NCBI GenBank assembly: GCA_963775235.1
Contig: CAVZHY010000002.1
Coordinates: forward strand, 1,034,190-1,098,189
Direction: 5' to 3'
Source of the DNA: JBBDMC01 sp963775235
Lineage (GTDB): Bacteria > Pseudomonadota > Alphaproteobacteria > Rhizobiales > Kaistiaceae
Length of the DNA stretch: 64,000 nucleotides
Numbering within the stretch: position 1 is the stretch's first letter; every line of letters starts with the position of its first letter. This document shows positions 1 through 8,377 of the stretch, piece by piece. Below the pieces are notes generated by a model that had not been told where the DNA came from, did no database searches, and worked only from the letters and a program-made list of their open reading frames with translations. Position numbers and translations under genes: made by a program.

Positions 1-213
1 GCGGTCGTGGCGCCGTGGGACGACGGCACGCCACGTCCGTTGCGCGCCCGCGGCGCGCCCGATTCACCCATCACGGCCTACCTCGAGCCGAAGGTGCTCG
101 CGACCATCGAGCGCTGCCAGGACGGCTGGTGCCACCTCACCGGCGACGGTTTCGACGGCTGGATGGAAGAAGAGCAGCTTTGGGGCGTCTACGCCAACGA
201 GAACGTCGATTAG
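1..213 (+). CDS. SH3-domain protein, C-terminal part
   Basis: The frame is open from the first base of the window and ends at a TAG, so this is the 3' end of a longer gene. The visible ~70 residues look like a bacterial SH3-like module: basic/proline N-terminal part, then an ILE-type core ending in the segment GWMEEEQLWGVY. Alphaproteobacteria carry secreted SH3-like proteins (COG3807 type) with this ending. They are thought to bind cell-wall peptides, but no substrate can be read here. The signal peptide, if any, lies outside the window. Confidence 0.7.
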   Translation, partial: AVVAPWDDGTPRPLRARGAPDSPITAYLEPKVLATIERCQDGWCHLTGDGFDGWMEEEQLWGVYANENVD

Positions 214-272
214 CGACAAGGCCGCCCGGCCCCGGTAGGCTGCGGCGGTGCCTCTTCGCCAGTGTCGCCCGG

Positions 273-557
273 ATGATCTACTGCGTCGGCAACCGTTTTC
301 AGTATGAGAAGGCCTTTGCCGCCGGCCCGGTGGTCAAGCAGGGTCGCGGCGTCGGCGCCGACGGCCGGCTGTATCCCGGTGGCTGGGTATGGCGCACGGT
401 GGCGGAGGCCGAGCGGTTCATCACCGTCAACGGCCTCAACGCCACCCATCGCGTCTATGGTGTTCTGGCGGACTGGCAGCGCGACGCCGTCGAAAGCGAG
501 GGCGAGGCGACGCGGCGTCTCGGCCGCGACGCGAAGATCGTGCGCCTTACCGAATGA
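273..557 (+). CDS. Conserved hypothetical protein, 94 aa
   Basis: A short cytoplasmic protein starting MIYCVGNRFQYEKAF. I chose the ATG at 273 because the frame upstream is Arg/Ala-rich and looks non-coding, and because it follows the preceding gene by about 60 bases in the same direction. It has no signal peptide or membrane segment. Residues about 30-75 contain a Gly/Trp-rich stretch (GGWVWRTVAEAERF) followed by a probable helix. I recognise no function; small proteins of this appearance occur in other Alphaproteobacteria. Confidence 0.55.
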   Translation: MIYCVGNRFQYEKAFAAGPVVKQGRGVGADGRLYPGGWVWRTVAEAERFITVNGLNATHRVYGVLADWQRDAVESEGEATRRLGRDAKIVRLTE

Positions 558-1723
558 CCGCCGGAACCATTGAAGACACAAACGTGCGCTCTCGGCTGCG
601 CAACTCGCAAGGGTGAGTGCGCAATCCGTTCGTCAACGCCCCAACCCACAGCCAAATACGGCCGCAACGGCGACCCCGGGCATGTCTCGGGGGATCACCA
701 GCTTTTGCGGATGTTTGGCGGGCGACGATCGGAGAAAAAAGAAGGGAACAAGCGCGAGACGAGAGCGGCAACAATGCTACGTCGGCGCATACGACCAAAG
801 CAGTCGCCACGCACGACGAAATAACCAAGCTCCAATATAACGCGACAAACGCAACCGATAAGTACATGCCGGACCTATGAACACGGTCCGCCGCTGAGAC
901 AAATCGAAGCCTTATTTGTTTACTTTGTCAAGACCTCTCGTGGGCGTTTTCGCCGTTCGCCTGGCGTTCGCCGCACGGTCGGGCACGGGATCGAAGGGTG
1001 GACGCGCCGGGCATAACGCCCCGATCCGCCTCGATCAAAACATCTCCGAAAAATAAGTTATCCCCGCGCCGGCGGCCGCACCGATAATCATCGCCATCCT
1101 CGCCCGCAAAGGGGCGCGCTCATGAGGCGTCGTCAGCGTGGGGCGGGGGTGCGGCGCCTGCGGCGCGCTCCCGAAAGGGAGCGACCGGCAGCGAGGACAA
1201 AACCCTTTGGGCAAACCTCGCGGCCGGCAGGGGACGACGGTCCCCTACGTCTCGGGAGGCCCGCGTTGAGATCGCCCGCCGGCACTACGACCGGCTGCCA
1301 GGAGCTGGCCTTAAGGGCGGGGAACAGGCCGGAGCCGCAAATGGCCGAGGCTCCCCGTTCCGGAGCGCGATAACGCGGGTCGTCAAATCGCTGCGGCGGG
1401 CGCTCGTTGAGCGCCCACTACTCGGACTACCCGACTGGCGTTCCATGAGCGCCCGCCACCCCCTTCTCGCCAAGAGGCGAAGGAGGACCGAAGGTCCGAC
1501 AGGGACCAAAAAAAAGAGCGAGAGGCGAGGCGGGACCAGAAGGTCCGACAGGGACCAAAAAAAAGAGGCGAGGAGGGCAAAGCCCGACCGGGATCGCACA
1601 GAATCTCGCGAGGGGCACACAGGGACAGCATCACCCGGAGCGGAATCCGCCCGCGGGAACGAGACCACGTGTCCCGGGCGCACACGCCCGTGAAGAACGG
1701 AAAGGAGAAGATTGAATGCGAGG
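558..1723. other. Gene-free stretch of ~1.17 kb with direct repeat
   Basis: I see no convincing gene on either strand; the short frames here are Arg/Pro/Ser-rich shadows. The stretch has an AT-richer part (about 700-930) and a GC-rich part with many small inverted repeats (1120-1450). A perfect 29-bp direct repeat lies at 1490-1518 and 1539-1567; each copy contains ggtccgacagggacc followed by a run of eight A. A structured non-coding RNA is possible but no known RNA family could be recognised. Confidence 0.5.
1490..1567. repeat. 29-bp direct repeat pair
   Basis: Two perfect copies occupy 1490-1518 and 1539-1567, spaced 49 bp start to start. Each carries the imperfect palindrome ggtccgacagggacc and then an A8 run. 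This could be a slipped duplication or a pair of protein-binding sites. It lies about 160 bp downstream of the 3' end of irr, which is on the other strand. Confidence 0.7.
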
Positions 1724-2167
1724 CTAGCGCCGGATGCGGCGCAGGCGCACCACCACGTCGACGCGGGTGATCTCATATCCCGGTGGCGGTTCAGGCAGCT
1801 GGTCCACCCCCATCTGGTTGTCGGGAATATCCATCACGAAGTTATCGTCTTCGACGAAGAAGTGATGGTGATCGGTGATGTTGGTGTCGAAATAGGTTTT
1901 GGAGCCGTCGACCGCGACCTCGCGCAGCAGTCCGGCGCCGGTGAATTGATGCAGCGTGTTGTAGATGGTGGCCAGCGACACCGGCACGCGGTGGGCGAGG
2001 GCCTCCTCGTGCAGCGATTCGGCCGAGATATGCCGGTTGCCGCGAGCGAACAATATCTCGGCCAGCGCCATGCGCTGGCGCGTCGGCCTCAGCCCCGAGC
2101 GCCTGAGCATTGCGCGGACATCCGGCCGGCTGACCTCGCCGCGGGCATAGGTGGCGTGCGCTTCCAT
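1724..2167 (-). CDS. irr: Irr, iron-responsive Fur-family regulator
   Basis: A 147-residue Fur-superfamily repressor. The winged-helix half shows RPTRQRMALAEIL and the recognition segment PVSLATIYNTLHQF. The second half has the histidine-rich segment DHHHFFVEDD, which in Irr proteins binds haem. The N-terminal haem regulatory motif of Bradyrhizobium Irr (GCPW) is absent, as in many other alphaproteobacterial Irr proteins. I used the ATG at 2167; a longer upstream frame has no plausible content. In this family Irr represses haem synthesis and iron-use genes when iron is low. It is divergent from fabA, an arrangement conserved in many Alphaproteobacteria. The palindrome at 2207-2219 could be its own operator. 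Confidence 0.92.
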   Translation of the reverse strand: MEAHATYARGEVSRPDVRAMLRRSGLRPTRQRMALAEILFARGNRHISAESLHEEALAHRVPVSLATIYNTLHQFTGAGLLREVAVDGSKTYFDTNITDHHHFFVEDDNFVMDIPDNQMGVDQLPEPPPGYEITRVDVVVRLRRIRR

Positions 2168-2206
2168 CACGATCGTTCCAATAATGGCGACGGCTGCCGC
2201 CTCCAC

Positions 2207-2219
2207 ATTCCTCAGGAAT
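2207..2219. promoter_or_regulatory. Palindrome upstream of irr (candidate operator)
   Basis: A perfect 13-bp inverted repeat, attcct-c-aggaat, lies 40 bp upstream of the irr start and about 240 bp upstream of fabA. Fur-family proteins bind AT-rich inverted repeats, so autoregulation is plausible. It does not match the usual iron-control-element consensus (TTTAGAA-type), so this is only a candidate. Confidence 0.35.
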
Positions 2220-2457
2220 ATAAGGCTGCATCGGCGGCCGTGCAACGAAGCAGCCCGATCCGGGGCCGGCGCTGCCACCGGGAACCCTTGCCGATCTGGA
2301 CTCCCACACACGCGCCACCCATCTGTAACCACAGCCGGCAGGACCGGCTGGCGCGGGTCTGTAGCGATAGGTGTCACGCTATGTTAAGAGCTTTTCTCGT
2401 CAGACGTGGCGCACGGCCGGAGACGGCCGTCATGCCGCCCAACCGGATGCGGACGAC

Positions 2458-3009
2458 ATGACGATGGTAATGCCTGAAACGAAGGACGACCGCGCGTCGA
2501 GCTTCGACTACGAGGCCCTGATCGCCTGCGGGCGCGGTGAGCTTTTCGGCAGCGGTAACGCCCAGCTGCCCTTGCCACCCATGCTGATGTTCGATCGCAT
2601 CACGTCGATCGGCGAGGAGGGTGGCGAGCACGGCCGCGGTCATGTTCGCGCCGAACTGGACGTCAAGCCGGACCTGTGGTTCTTCGCCTGCCACTTCAAG
2701 GGCGATCCGGTCATGCCGGGCTGCCTGGGTCTTGATGCCCTTTGGCAGATGCTTGGCTTTTTCCTCGGCTGGCTGGGGGCGCCCGGTCGCGGGCGGGCGT
2801 TGTCGATCGGCGAGCTGAAGTTCTCGGGCATGGTGCTGCCCACGGTTCGGCTGGTCGAATACGGGATCGATCTGAAGCGCGTGCTGCGCTCCAAACTCGT
2901 CCTCGGCATCGCCGATGGTTGGCTGAAGGCCGATGGAGCGACCATCTATCGCGCGAAGGACCTGAAGGTCGGGTTGTTCCAGGGAGAGGCTCAGCCGGCG
3001 ATCGGCTGA
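2458..3009 (+). CDS. fabA: FabA, 3-hydroxydecanoyl-ACP dehydratase/isomerase
   Basis: A 183-residue hot-dog-fold enzyme that dehydrates 3-hydroxydecanoyl-ACP and isomerises trans-2 to cis-3-decenoyl-ACP, the branch point of anaerobic unsaturated fatty-acid synthesis. The catalytic His lies in CHFKGDPVMPGCLGLDALWQ at residue 79 and the catalytic Asp at 93; this spacing of 14 matches the E. coli enzyme. The C-terminal ISELKF-like strand appears as IGELKFSGMVLP. The ATG at 2458 is preferred over an upstream frame that is unrelated in content. It is first in the fabA-fabB-fabI run, 79 bp before fabB, and divergent from irr. Confidence 0.96.
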   Translation: MTMVMPETKDDRASSFDYEALIACGRGELFGSGNAQLPLPPMLMFDRITSIGEEGGEHGRGHVRAELDVKPDLWFFACHFKGDPVMPGCLGLDALWQMLGFFLGWLGAPGRGRALSIGELKFSGMVLPTVRLVEYGIDLKRVLRSKLVLGIADGWLKADGATIYRAKDLKVGLFQGEAQPAIG

Positions 3010-3088
3010 ATGGTTTCGCCCGCCGCGCCGGTGCGCGGCAAACTTCCGCCGGGCGAAAGTGAACGACCGATAGAGCGAGGAAGCCGAT

Positions 3089-4306
3089 ATGAAACGGGTC
3101 GTCGTAACCGGTATGGGAATAGTCTCATCGATCGGCAACTCGACCCAGGAGGTCGTTGCCAGTCTGCGCGAGGCGAGGTCTGGTACATCGGCCGCTGAAG
3201 AATACGCCAAACTCGGCTTCCGCTGCCAGGTCTACGGTTCGCCGAAGCTCGACGCGGCCGAGATTGTCGACCGTCGCGCCATGCGTTTCCACGGCGGCGG
3301 CACCGCCTGGAATCACGTCGCCATGGATCAGGCGATTAGGGATTCCGGCCTTGCTCCCGACGAGGTTTCGAACCAGCGCACAGGCCTCATCATCGGCTCC
3401 GGCGGTCCATCCACCCACGCGATCGTCGAGGCGGCCGACGCGACCCGCAGCAAGGGGCCCAAGCGCGTCGGACCGTTCGCGGTGCCGAAATCCATGTCCT
3501 CGACCGCCTCTGCGACGCTGTCCACATGGTTCAAGATAAGGGGCGTCAGCTACTCGATCTCGTCGGCGTGCGCGACCTCCAACCACTGCATCGGCAACGC
3601 CTACCAGCTCATCCAGTTCGGCAAGCAGGACGTGATCTTCGCCGGCGGCTGTGAGGAGCTCGACTGGACCCTCTCGGTCCTGTTCGACGCAATGGGCGCG
3701 ATGTCGAGCCATTTCAACGACCGCCCCGAGGTCGCCTCGCGCGCCTACGACAAGAACCGGGACGGCTTCGTCATCGCCGGCGGCGCAGGTGTCCTTGTGC
3801 TCGAGGAGCTGTCCCACGCCAGGGCGCGCGGCGCCCGTATCTACGGCGAGATCATCGGCTACGGGGCCACTTCCGACGGCGAGGACATGGTGCAGCCGTC
3901 CGGGGACGGGGCCCAGCGCTGCATCACCATGGCGCTCGCCGACGTCGGCGACAAGATTGACTATATCAACCCGCACGCCACCTCCACGCCGATCGGCGAC
4001 GTCAAGGAGATCGAGGCGCTGCGCGGCGTATTCGGCGATGATCTGCCGCCGATCTCGGCAACCAAGTCGCTGACCGGCCATTCGCTGGGCGCCGCCGGAG
4101 CTCAGGAGGCGATCTTTTCGCTGCTGATGATGAACAACGGCTTCATCTGCAAGTCGGCCAACATCGACGAACTGGATCCCGATTTCGCCGATGTCCCGAT
4201 CGTGCGGGAACGCCTTGACGGGGTGGAGGTCAACACCGTCCTTTCGAATTCGTTCGGTTTCGGCGGCGCAAACGCATCTCTGGTGTTCCAGAGGTACAAC
4301 GGCTGA
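3089..4306 (+). CDS. fabB: FabB, 3-oxoacyl-ACP synthase I
   Basis: A 405-residue thiolase-fold condensing enzyme that elongates cis-3-decenoyl-ACP. The active-site cysteine is Cys161 in SSACATSNHCIG. The two catalytic histidines lie in NPHATSTPIGD and LTGHSLGAAG, and the glycine-rich C-terminal signature is NSFGFGGANASLVF. Its length matches the family. It follows fabA and precedes fabI by 19 bp, so the three are probably one operon that makes and completes unsaturated acyl chains. Confidence 0.97.
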   Translation: MKRVVVTGMGIVSSIGNSTQEVVASLREARSGTSAAEEYAKLGFRCQVYGSPKLDAAEIVDRRAMRFHGGGTAWNHVAMDQAIRDSGLAPDEVSNQRTGLIIGSGGPSTHAIVEAADATRSKGPKRVGPFAVPKSMSSTASATLSTWFKIRGVSYSISSACATSNHCIGNAYQLIQFGKQDVIFAGGCEELDWTLSVLFDAMGAMSSHFNDRPEVASRAYDKNRDGFVIAGGAGVLVLEELSHARARGARIYGEIIGYGATSDGEDMVQPSGDGAQRCITMALADVGDKIDYINPHATSTPIGDVKEIEALRGVFGDDLPPISATKSLTGHSLGAAGAQEAIFSLLMMNNGFICKSANIDELDPDFADVPIVRERLDGVEVNTVLSNSFGFGGANASLVFQRYNG

Positions 4307-4325
4307 GGACAGCGGGGGCGTCCAC

Positions 4326-5180
4326 ATGGCGACGGGCTTAATGAGTGGCAAGCGCGGCCTCGTCATGGGGGTCGCAAACGATCATTCGATCGCGTGGGGA
4401 ATTGCCAAACAGCTCGCCGAGAACGGCGCCGAGCTCGCTTTTACCTACCAGACGCCGGCGCTCGGCAAGCGCGTCGTCCCGCTCGCCCGTTCGCTCGGAT
4501 CAGAAATGGTGCTGGCATGCGACGTCGGCCTTCCTCCCGACGACAGTGATCCGAGCTCCCTCAGCTCGATGTTCGGGGCGCTCGCGTGCGGCTGGCCGTC
4601 GATCGATTTCGTGGTGCATGCCATCGCCTTCTCCGACCGTGCCGAGCTCAAGGGCCGCTACGCCGATACCACGCGCGGCAATTTCGTCCGCACGCTCCTG
4701 ATCTCCTGTTTTTCCTTCACCGAGGTGGCCCAGCGCGCCGCAGGCCTGATGCGGAACGGCGGCGCCATGGTGACGCTGACCTATGGCGGCTCGAACCGCG
4801 TTATGCCCAACTATAATGTCATGGGCGTTGCCAAGGCCGCACTGGAAGCGTCGGTGCGCTACCTTGCCGTCGACTTTGGCGAACGCAACATCCGCGTCAA
4901 CGCCATTTCCGCCGGGCCGGTGCGCACGCTTGCCGGTTCCGGCGTGTCCGATGCCCGGCTGATGTTCAGCTATCAGAAGCGCAACGCGCCGCTGCGCCGA
5001 ACCGTCACCATCAATGAAATCGGCAAAACGGCGGTCTACCTCCTTTCCGATCTCGCCTCCGGCGTCACCGGTGAGGTCCATCACGTCGATTCCGGCTATA
5101 ACGTCCTTGCCATGCCGCGCCTCGACGAGCTCAAGGCGATTGACGCCACCCAGGAACCAAACGCGCAGGCCGCCGAATGA
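4326..5180 (+). CDS. fabI: FabI, enoyl-ACP reductase
   Basis: A 284-residue short-chain-dehydrogenase-fold reductase that carries out the last step of each elongation cycle, reducing enoyl-ACP with NAD(P)H. The FabI-specific nucleotide site is GVANDHSIAWGIA near the N-terminus. The catalytic Tyr/Lys pair is in NYNVMGVAKAAL, with the typical six-residue spacing, and it is followed by AISAGPVRTLA. I used the ATG at 4326, which begins MATGLMSGKRGL as in other FabI proteins. It is last in the fab cluster and is followed by a GC hairpin at 5198-5220. Confidence 0.95.
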   Translation: MATGLMSGKRGLVMGVANDHSIAWGIAKQLAENGAELAFTYQTPALGKRVVPLARSLGSEMVLACDVGLPPDDSDPSSLSSMFGALACGWPSIDFVVHAIAFSDRAELKGRYADTTRGNFVRTLLISCFSFTEVAQRAAGLMRNGGAMVTLTYGGSNRVMPNYNVMGVAKAALEASVRYLAVDFGERNIRVNAISAGPVRTLAGSGVSDARLMFSYQKRNAPLRRTVTINEIGKTAVYLLSDLASGVTGEVHHVDSGYNVLAMPRLDELKAIDATQEPNAQAAE

Positions 5181-5197
5181 CTTAGCCGCGGCCGTTT

Positions 5198-5220
5198 GCC
5201 GCCGCTCGGTTTGCGGCGGC
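5198..5220 (+). terminator. GC-rich hairpin after fabI
   Basis: An 8-bp perfect stem, gccgccgc / gcggcggc, with a 7-base loop begins 17 bp after the fabI stop. There is no following T-run, so it may be a weak or factor-dependent terminator, or only an RNA-stabilising hairpin. Confidence 0.4.
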
Positions 5221-5271
5221 CGCCGGGGCTGATAAGCTGGCCTGCCGGGACGGGGCGGGTCAGGTGGCTGG

Positions 5272-6372
5272 ATGACTGTCGGCGCACAACGCCCCCATAG
5301 ACGTCGCGTTCTCGGGCTTGCCGCCGGTCTCGCCAGCGGCCTGTCTGCCCCGGCGATCGTCGGCGCCGCCGCGCCCATTACCTGGAAAATGGCTACCGCC
5401 TGGCCGAAGGATGCACCGGGAGCCGCCGCCAGTGCCGCCCGCCTGGCCGCTGCGATCGGGACGATGTCCGCCGGCCGGCTCGTTATCCAGCCATTCGCCG
5501 CGGGCGACCTGGTCATGCCCGCCGATCTGTTCGACGCCGTGACCGCCGGCACCGTCGAACTCGGCCACGGTTCTTCGGCCGCCTGGCGCGACCGCGACCC
5601 CGCGTTCGACTTCTTCAGCGGCGTCCCTTTCGGCCTTCTCGTTCATGAGCAGGTCGGCTGGCTGCATTTCGGCGGCGGCCAGCGTCTGTGGGAACGCGCC
5701 TACGAGCCGTTCGGCATCCTGCCGCTTCTTGCCGGCGGCTTCGGTATTCTTGCCGCGGGCTGGTTTCGTCACCCGCTCACCGACGTCGCCGGGCTCAGCG
5801 GCATGCCGATGCATGCCTCCGGCCTCAGCGGCGAGGTCTGGCGCCGGCTGGGCGTCAAGGTCGTCGATCTCGCGCGCGATGATATCCTGCCGGCGTTCAA
5901 GAATGGCACCATCGACGCAGCCGAATGGCTGGGGCCATGGAGCGACCAGCCCCTCAACCTCTCCACGCTGGCCCGGAATTATTATATCCCCGGATTTACC
6001 GGACCCGGCCGGACGATCGAACTGATGATCAATCGTGCAGCCTACGATGCCTTGCCCGACGATCTGAGGGCAATCGTGCGTGCGGCCGCGGGGGCCGAAG
6101 TCGCCGAAACCGGCGCCGACTTTGCCTTCAACGACATCGCTGCGCTGCACCCCCTGGTCGACGCCGGCGTTGGGGTCCGGGCATTGCCGGATGCGATCGT
6201 GCGCGCCGCCGGTGTTGAATCCGAGACCATGCTGAAGGAGATCGCCGCAACCAGCCCGGTTGCCGGTGAGACCTACGATTCGTTCGTGGCCTTTCGTGCA
6301 GGCGCCCTCTCTTTCGCCGATCAAGGTGACCGCGAGGCCCTTCGGATGCGCACCCTGGCGATCGGCGGCTGA
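5272..6372 (+). CDS. TRAP transporter solute receptor, DctP type
   Basis: A 366-residue periplasmic binding protein. The N-terminus has a twin-arginine-like signal (RRRVLGLAAGLASG) with likely cleavage after the Ala-rich segment near residue 35. The mature part shows receptor features of the FcbT1/mannitol-type TRAP family: ITWKMATAWPKDAP, then a central FKNGTIDAAEWLGPWSD and NYYIPGFTGPG. These receptors pass carboxylates or related substrates to DctQ/DctM membrane proteins. No dctQ or dctM lies next to it here, so it is either an orphan receptor or works with a distant permease. The substrate cannot be predicted. Confidence 0.85.
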   Translation: MTVGAQRPHRRRVLGLAAGLASGLSAPAIVGAAAPITWKMATAWPKDAPGAAASAARLAAAIGTMSAGRLVIQPFAAGDLVMPADLFDAVTAGTVELGHGSSAAWRDRDPAFDFFSGVPFGLLVHEQVGWLHFGGGQRLWERAYEPFGILPLLAGGFGILAAGWFRHPLTDVAGLSGMPMHASGLSGEVWRRLGVKVVDLARDDILPAFKNGTIDAAEWLGPWSDQPLNLSTLARNYYIPGFTGPGRTIELMINRAAYDALPDDLRAIVRAAAGAEVAETGADFAFNDIAALHPLVDAGVGVRALPDAIVRAAGVESETMLKEIAATSPVAGETYDSFVAFRAGALSFADQGDREALRMRTLAIGG

Positions 6373-6438
6373 TGTCGGACGCGGCGATCGGTCGCTTGGC
6401 TTCCCGCCCCATCGCCGGTCTGCTAAGAGCACGGCGCC

Positions 6439-8244
6439 ATGACGACCGGGCCCCAGAGCCACATCCGCAACTTCGCCATCATCGCCCACATCGACCACGG
6501 TAAGTCGACGCTGGCCGATCGTCTCATCCAATCGACCGGCGGCCTCTCCGAACGTGAGATGAAGGCGCAGGTGCTCGATTCGATGGACATCGAGCGCGAG
6601 CGCGGCATCACCATCAAGGCGCAAACGGTGCGGCTGAACTACCACGCCGCCGACGGCAGGGACTATGTCCTCAATCTGATCGACACGCCGGGCCACGTGG
6701 ATTTTGCGTACGAGGTGAACCGTTCGCTCGCCGCCTGCGAAGGTTCTCTCCTCGTCGTCGACGCCAGCCAGGGCGTCGAGGCCCAGACGCTCGCCAACGT
6801 CTACCAGGCCATTGACAACAACCATGAGATCGTCCCCGTCCTCAACAAGATCGATCTGCCGGCGGCCGAGCCCGAACGGGTGAAGCAGCAGATCGAGGAT
6901 GTCATCGGTATCGACGCCGCGAACGCCATCCCGATCTCGGCGAAGACTGGCCAGGGCATCGGTGACGTTCTCGAGGCGATCGTTCACCGGCTCCCGCCCC
7001 CCCAGGGAGATCCCGATGCGCCGCTAAAGGCGCTTCTGGTCGATTCCTGGTACGACCCCTACCTCGGCGTCGTCGTTCTGGTCAGGGTCGTCGACGGCGT
7101 CCTTCGCAAGGGCATGCGCGTTCGCATGATAGGCACGGGCGCCACCCACGATGTCGATACCGTCGGCATCTTCACGCCCAAGCTCGTCGACTGGCCGCAA
7201 CTGGGTCCGGGGGAACTCGGCTTTCTCACCGGGTCGATCAAGGCCGTTGCCGACACTCGCGTCGGCGACACCATCACTGACGACCGCCGGCCGGCGGCGC
7301 AGGCGCTCCCCGGATTTCGTCCCGCCCAGCCGGTCGTGTTTTGTGGCATCTTTCCCGTCGATGCCGCCGACTTCGAGGACTTGCGCGCCGCTATCGGCAA
7401 GCTTCGCCTCAACGACGCCGCCTTCACCTACGAGCCAGAGACCTCCGCTGCCCTCGGCTTCGGATTCCGCTGCGGCTTCCTCGGCCTCCTCCACCTTGAG
7501 ATCGTGCAGGAGCGACTGACCCGCGAGTTCGACCTCGACCTGATCGCGACGGCGCCCTCGGTTGTCTACCGGATCAAGCTGACCGACGGCAGCGACATCG
7601 AACTGCACAACCCGGCGGACATGCCCGACCCGGTCCGCATTACCGAGATCGCCGAACCGTGGCTGCGGGCGACCATCCTGACGCCCGACGACTATCTCGG
7701 AGCCATCCTCAAGCTGTGCCAGGAGCGCCGCGGCATCCAGGTCGATCTGTCCTACGTCGGCAATCGCGCCATGGTTCAATATGACCTGCCGCTCAACGAG
7801 GTGGTCTTCGACTTCTACGACCGCCTGAAGTCGCTGTCGAAGGGCTATGCCTCGTTCGACTATCACTTGACCGACTACCGGCCGGGCGACCTTGTCAAGA
7901 TGCAGATTCTGGTGAACGGAGAACCGGTCGATGCGCTTTCGGTCCTCGTCCACCGCTTGGCCGCCGAGCGCCGTGGACGGGCCATGTGCGAGAAACTCAA
8001 GGAACTGATCCCGCCGCATCTCTTCCAGATCCCGATCCAGGCAGCCATCGGTGGCCGCATCATCGCCCGCGAGACGGTGCGCGCGCTGAGGAAGGATGTG
8101 CTGGCCAAGTGTTACGGCGGCGACGTAACCCGCAAGCGCAAGCTGCTCGAGAAGCAGAAGGCCGGCAAAAAGCGTATGCGTCAGTTCGGAAAGGTCGACA
8201 TCCCGCAGGAAGCATTCATCGCCGCCTTGAAGATGGAGGAGTAG
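6439..8244 (+). CDS. lepA: LepA, elongation factor 4
   Basis: A 601-residue ribosome-dependent GTPase. The G1 motif is AHIDHGKSTLADR, G2 lies in the RGITIKAQ region, G3 is DTPGHVDF and G4 is LNKIDLPAA. The LepA-specific C-terminal domain ends in KQKAGKKRMRQFGKVD and QEAFIAALKMEE, the usual family ending. EF4 acts on the 70S ribosome during translation under stress and influences initiation. The length matches the family exactly. It stands alone, with 66 bp between it and the receptor gene upstream. Confidence 0.97.
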   Translation: MTTGPQSHIRNFAIIAHIDHGKSTLADRLIQSTGGLSEREMKAQVLDSMDIERERGITIKAQTVRLNYHAADGRDYVLNLIDTPGHVDFAYEVNRSLAACEGSLLVVDASQGVEAQTLANVYQAIDNNHEIVPVLNKIDLPAAEPERVKQQIEDVIGIDAANAIPISAKTGQGIGDVLEAIVHRLPPPQGDPDAPLKALLVDSWYDPYLGVVVLVRVVDGVLRKGMRVRMIGTGATHDVDTVGIFTPKLVDWPQLGPGELGFLTGSIKAVADTRVGDTITDDRRPAAQALPGFRPAQPVVFCGIFPVDAADFEDLRAAIGKLRLNDAAFTYEPETSAALGFGFRCGFLGLLHLEIVQERLTREFDLDLIATAPSVVYRIKLTDGSDIELHNPADMPDPVRITEIAEPWLRATILTPDDYLGAILKLCQERRGIQVDLSYVGNRAMVQYDLPLNEVVFDFYDRLKSLSKGYASFDYHLTDYRPGDLVKMQILVNGEPVDALSVLVHRLAAERRGRAMCEKLKELIPPHLFQIPIQAAIGGRIIARETVRALRKDVLAKCYGGDVTRKRKLLEKQKAGKKRMRQFGKVDIPQEAFIAALKMEE

Positions 8245-8377
8245 AGCGTTTCGCTCCGGGTGTCGGCGAGGCCGACCACATGCGCAGGTTGATTAGCCGC
8301 AGTGCAACACCTACATTCGTAGAAGCGGTCGACCCCGCCCCGAATAGTTATTTGTATGGGGCGTTTTGCCAGAGGTC

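Noticed and set aside
617..880. Open frames in the region after the second gene
   Set aside because: Low-complexity, Arg/Thr-rich, no ribosome site and overlapping equally long frames on both strands.
1122..1373. Possible Arg-rich protein
   Set aside because: Composition follows GC content; no motif and no conservation pattern visible.
3125..4366. 413-residue minus-strand frame over fabB
   Set aside because: Shadow of fabB, whose catalytic motifs are complete on the plus strand.
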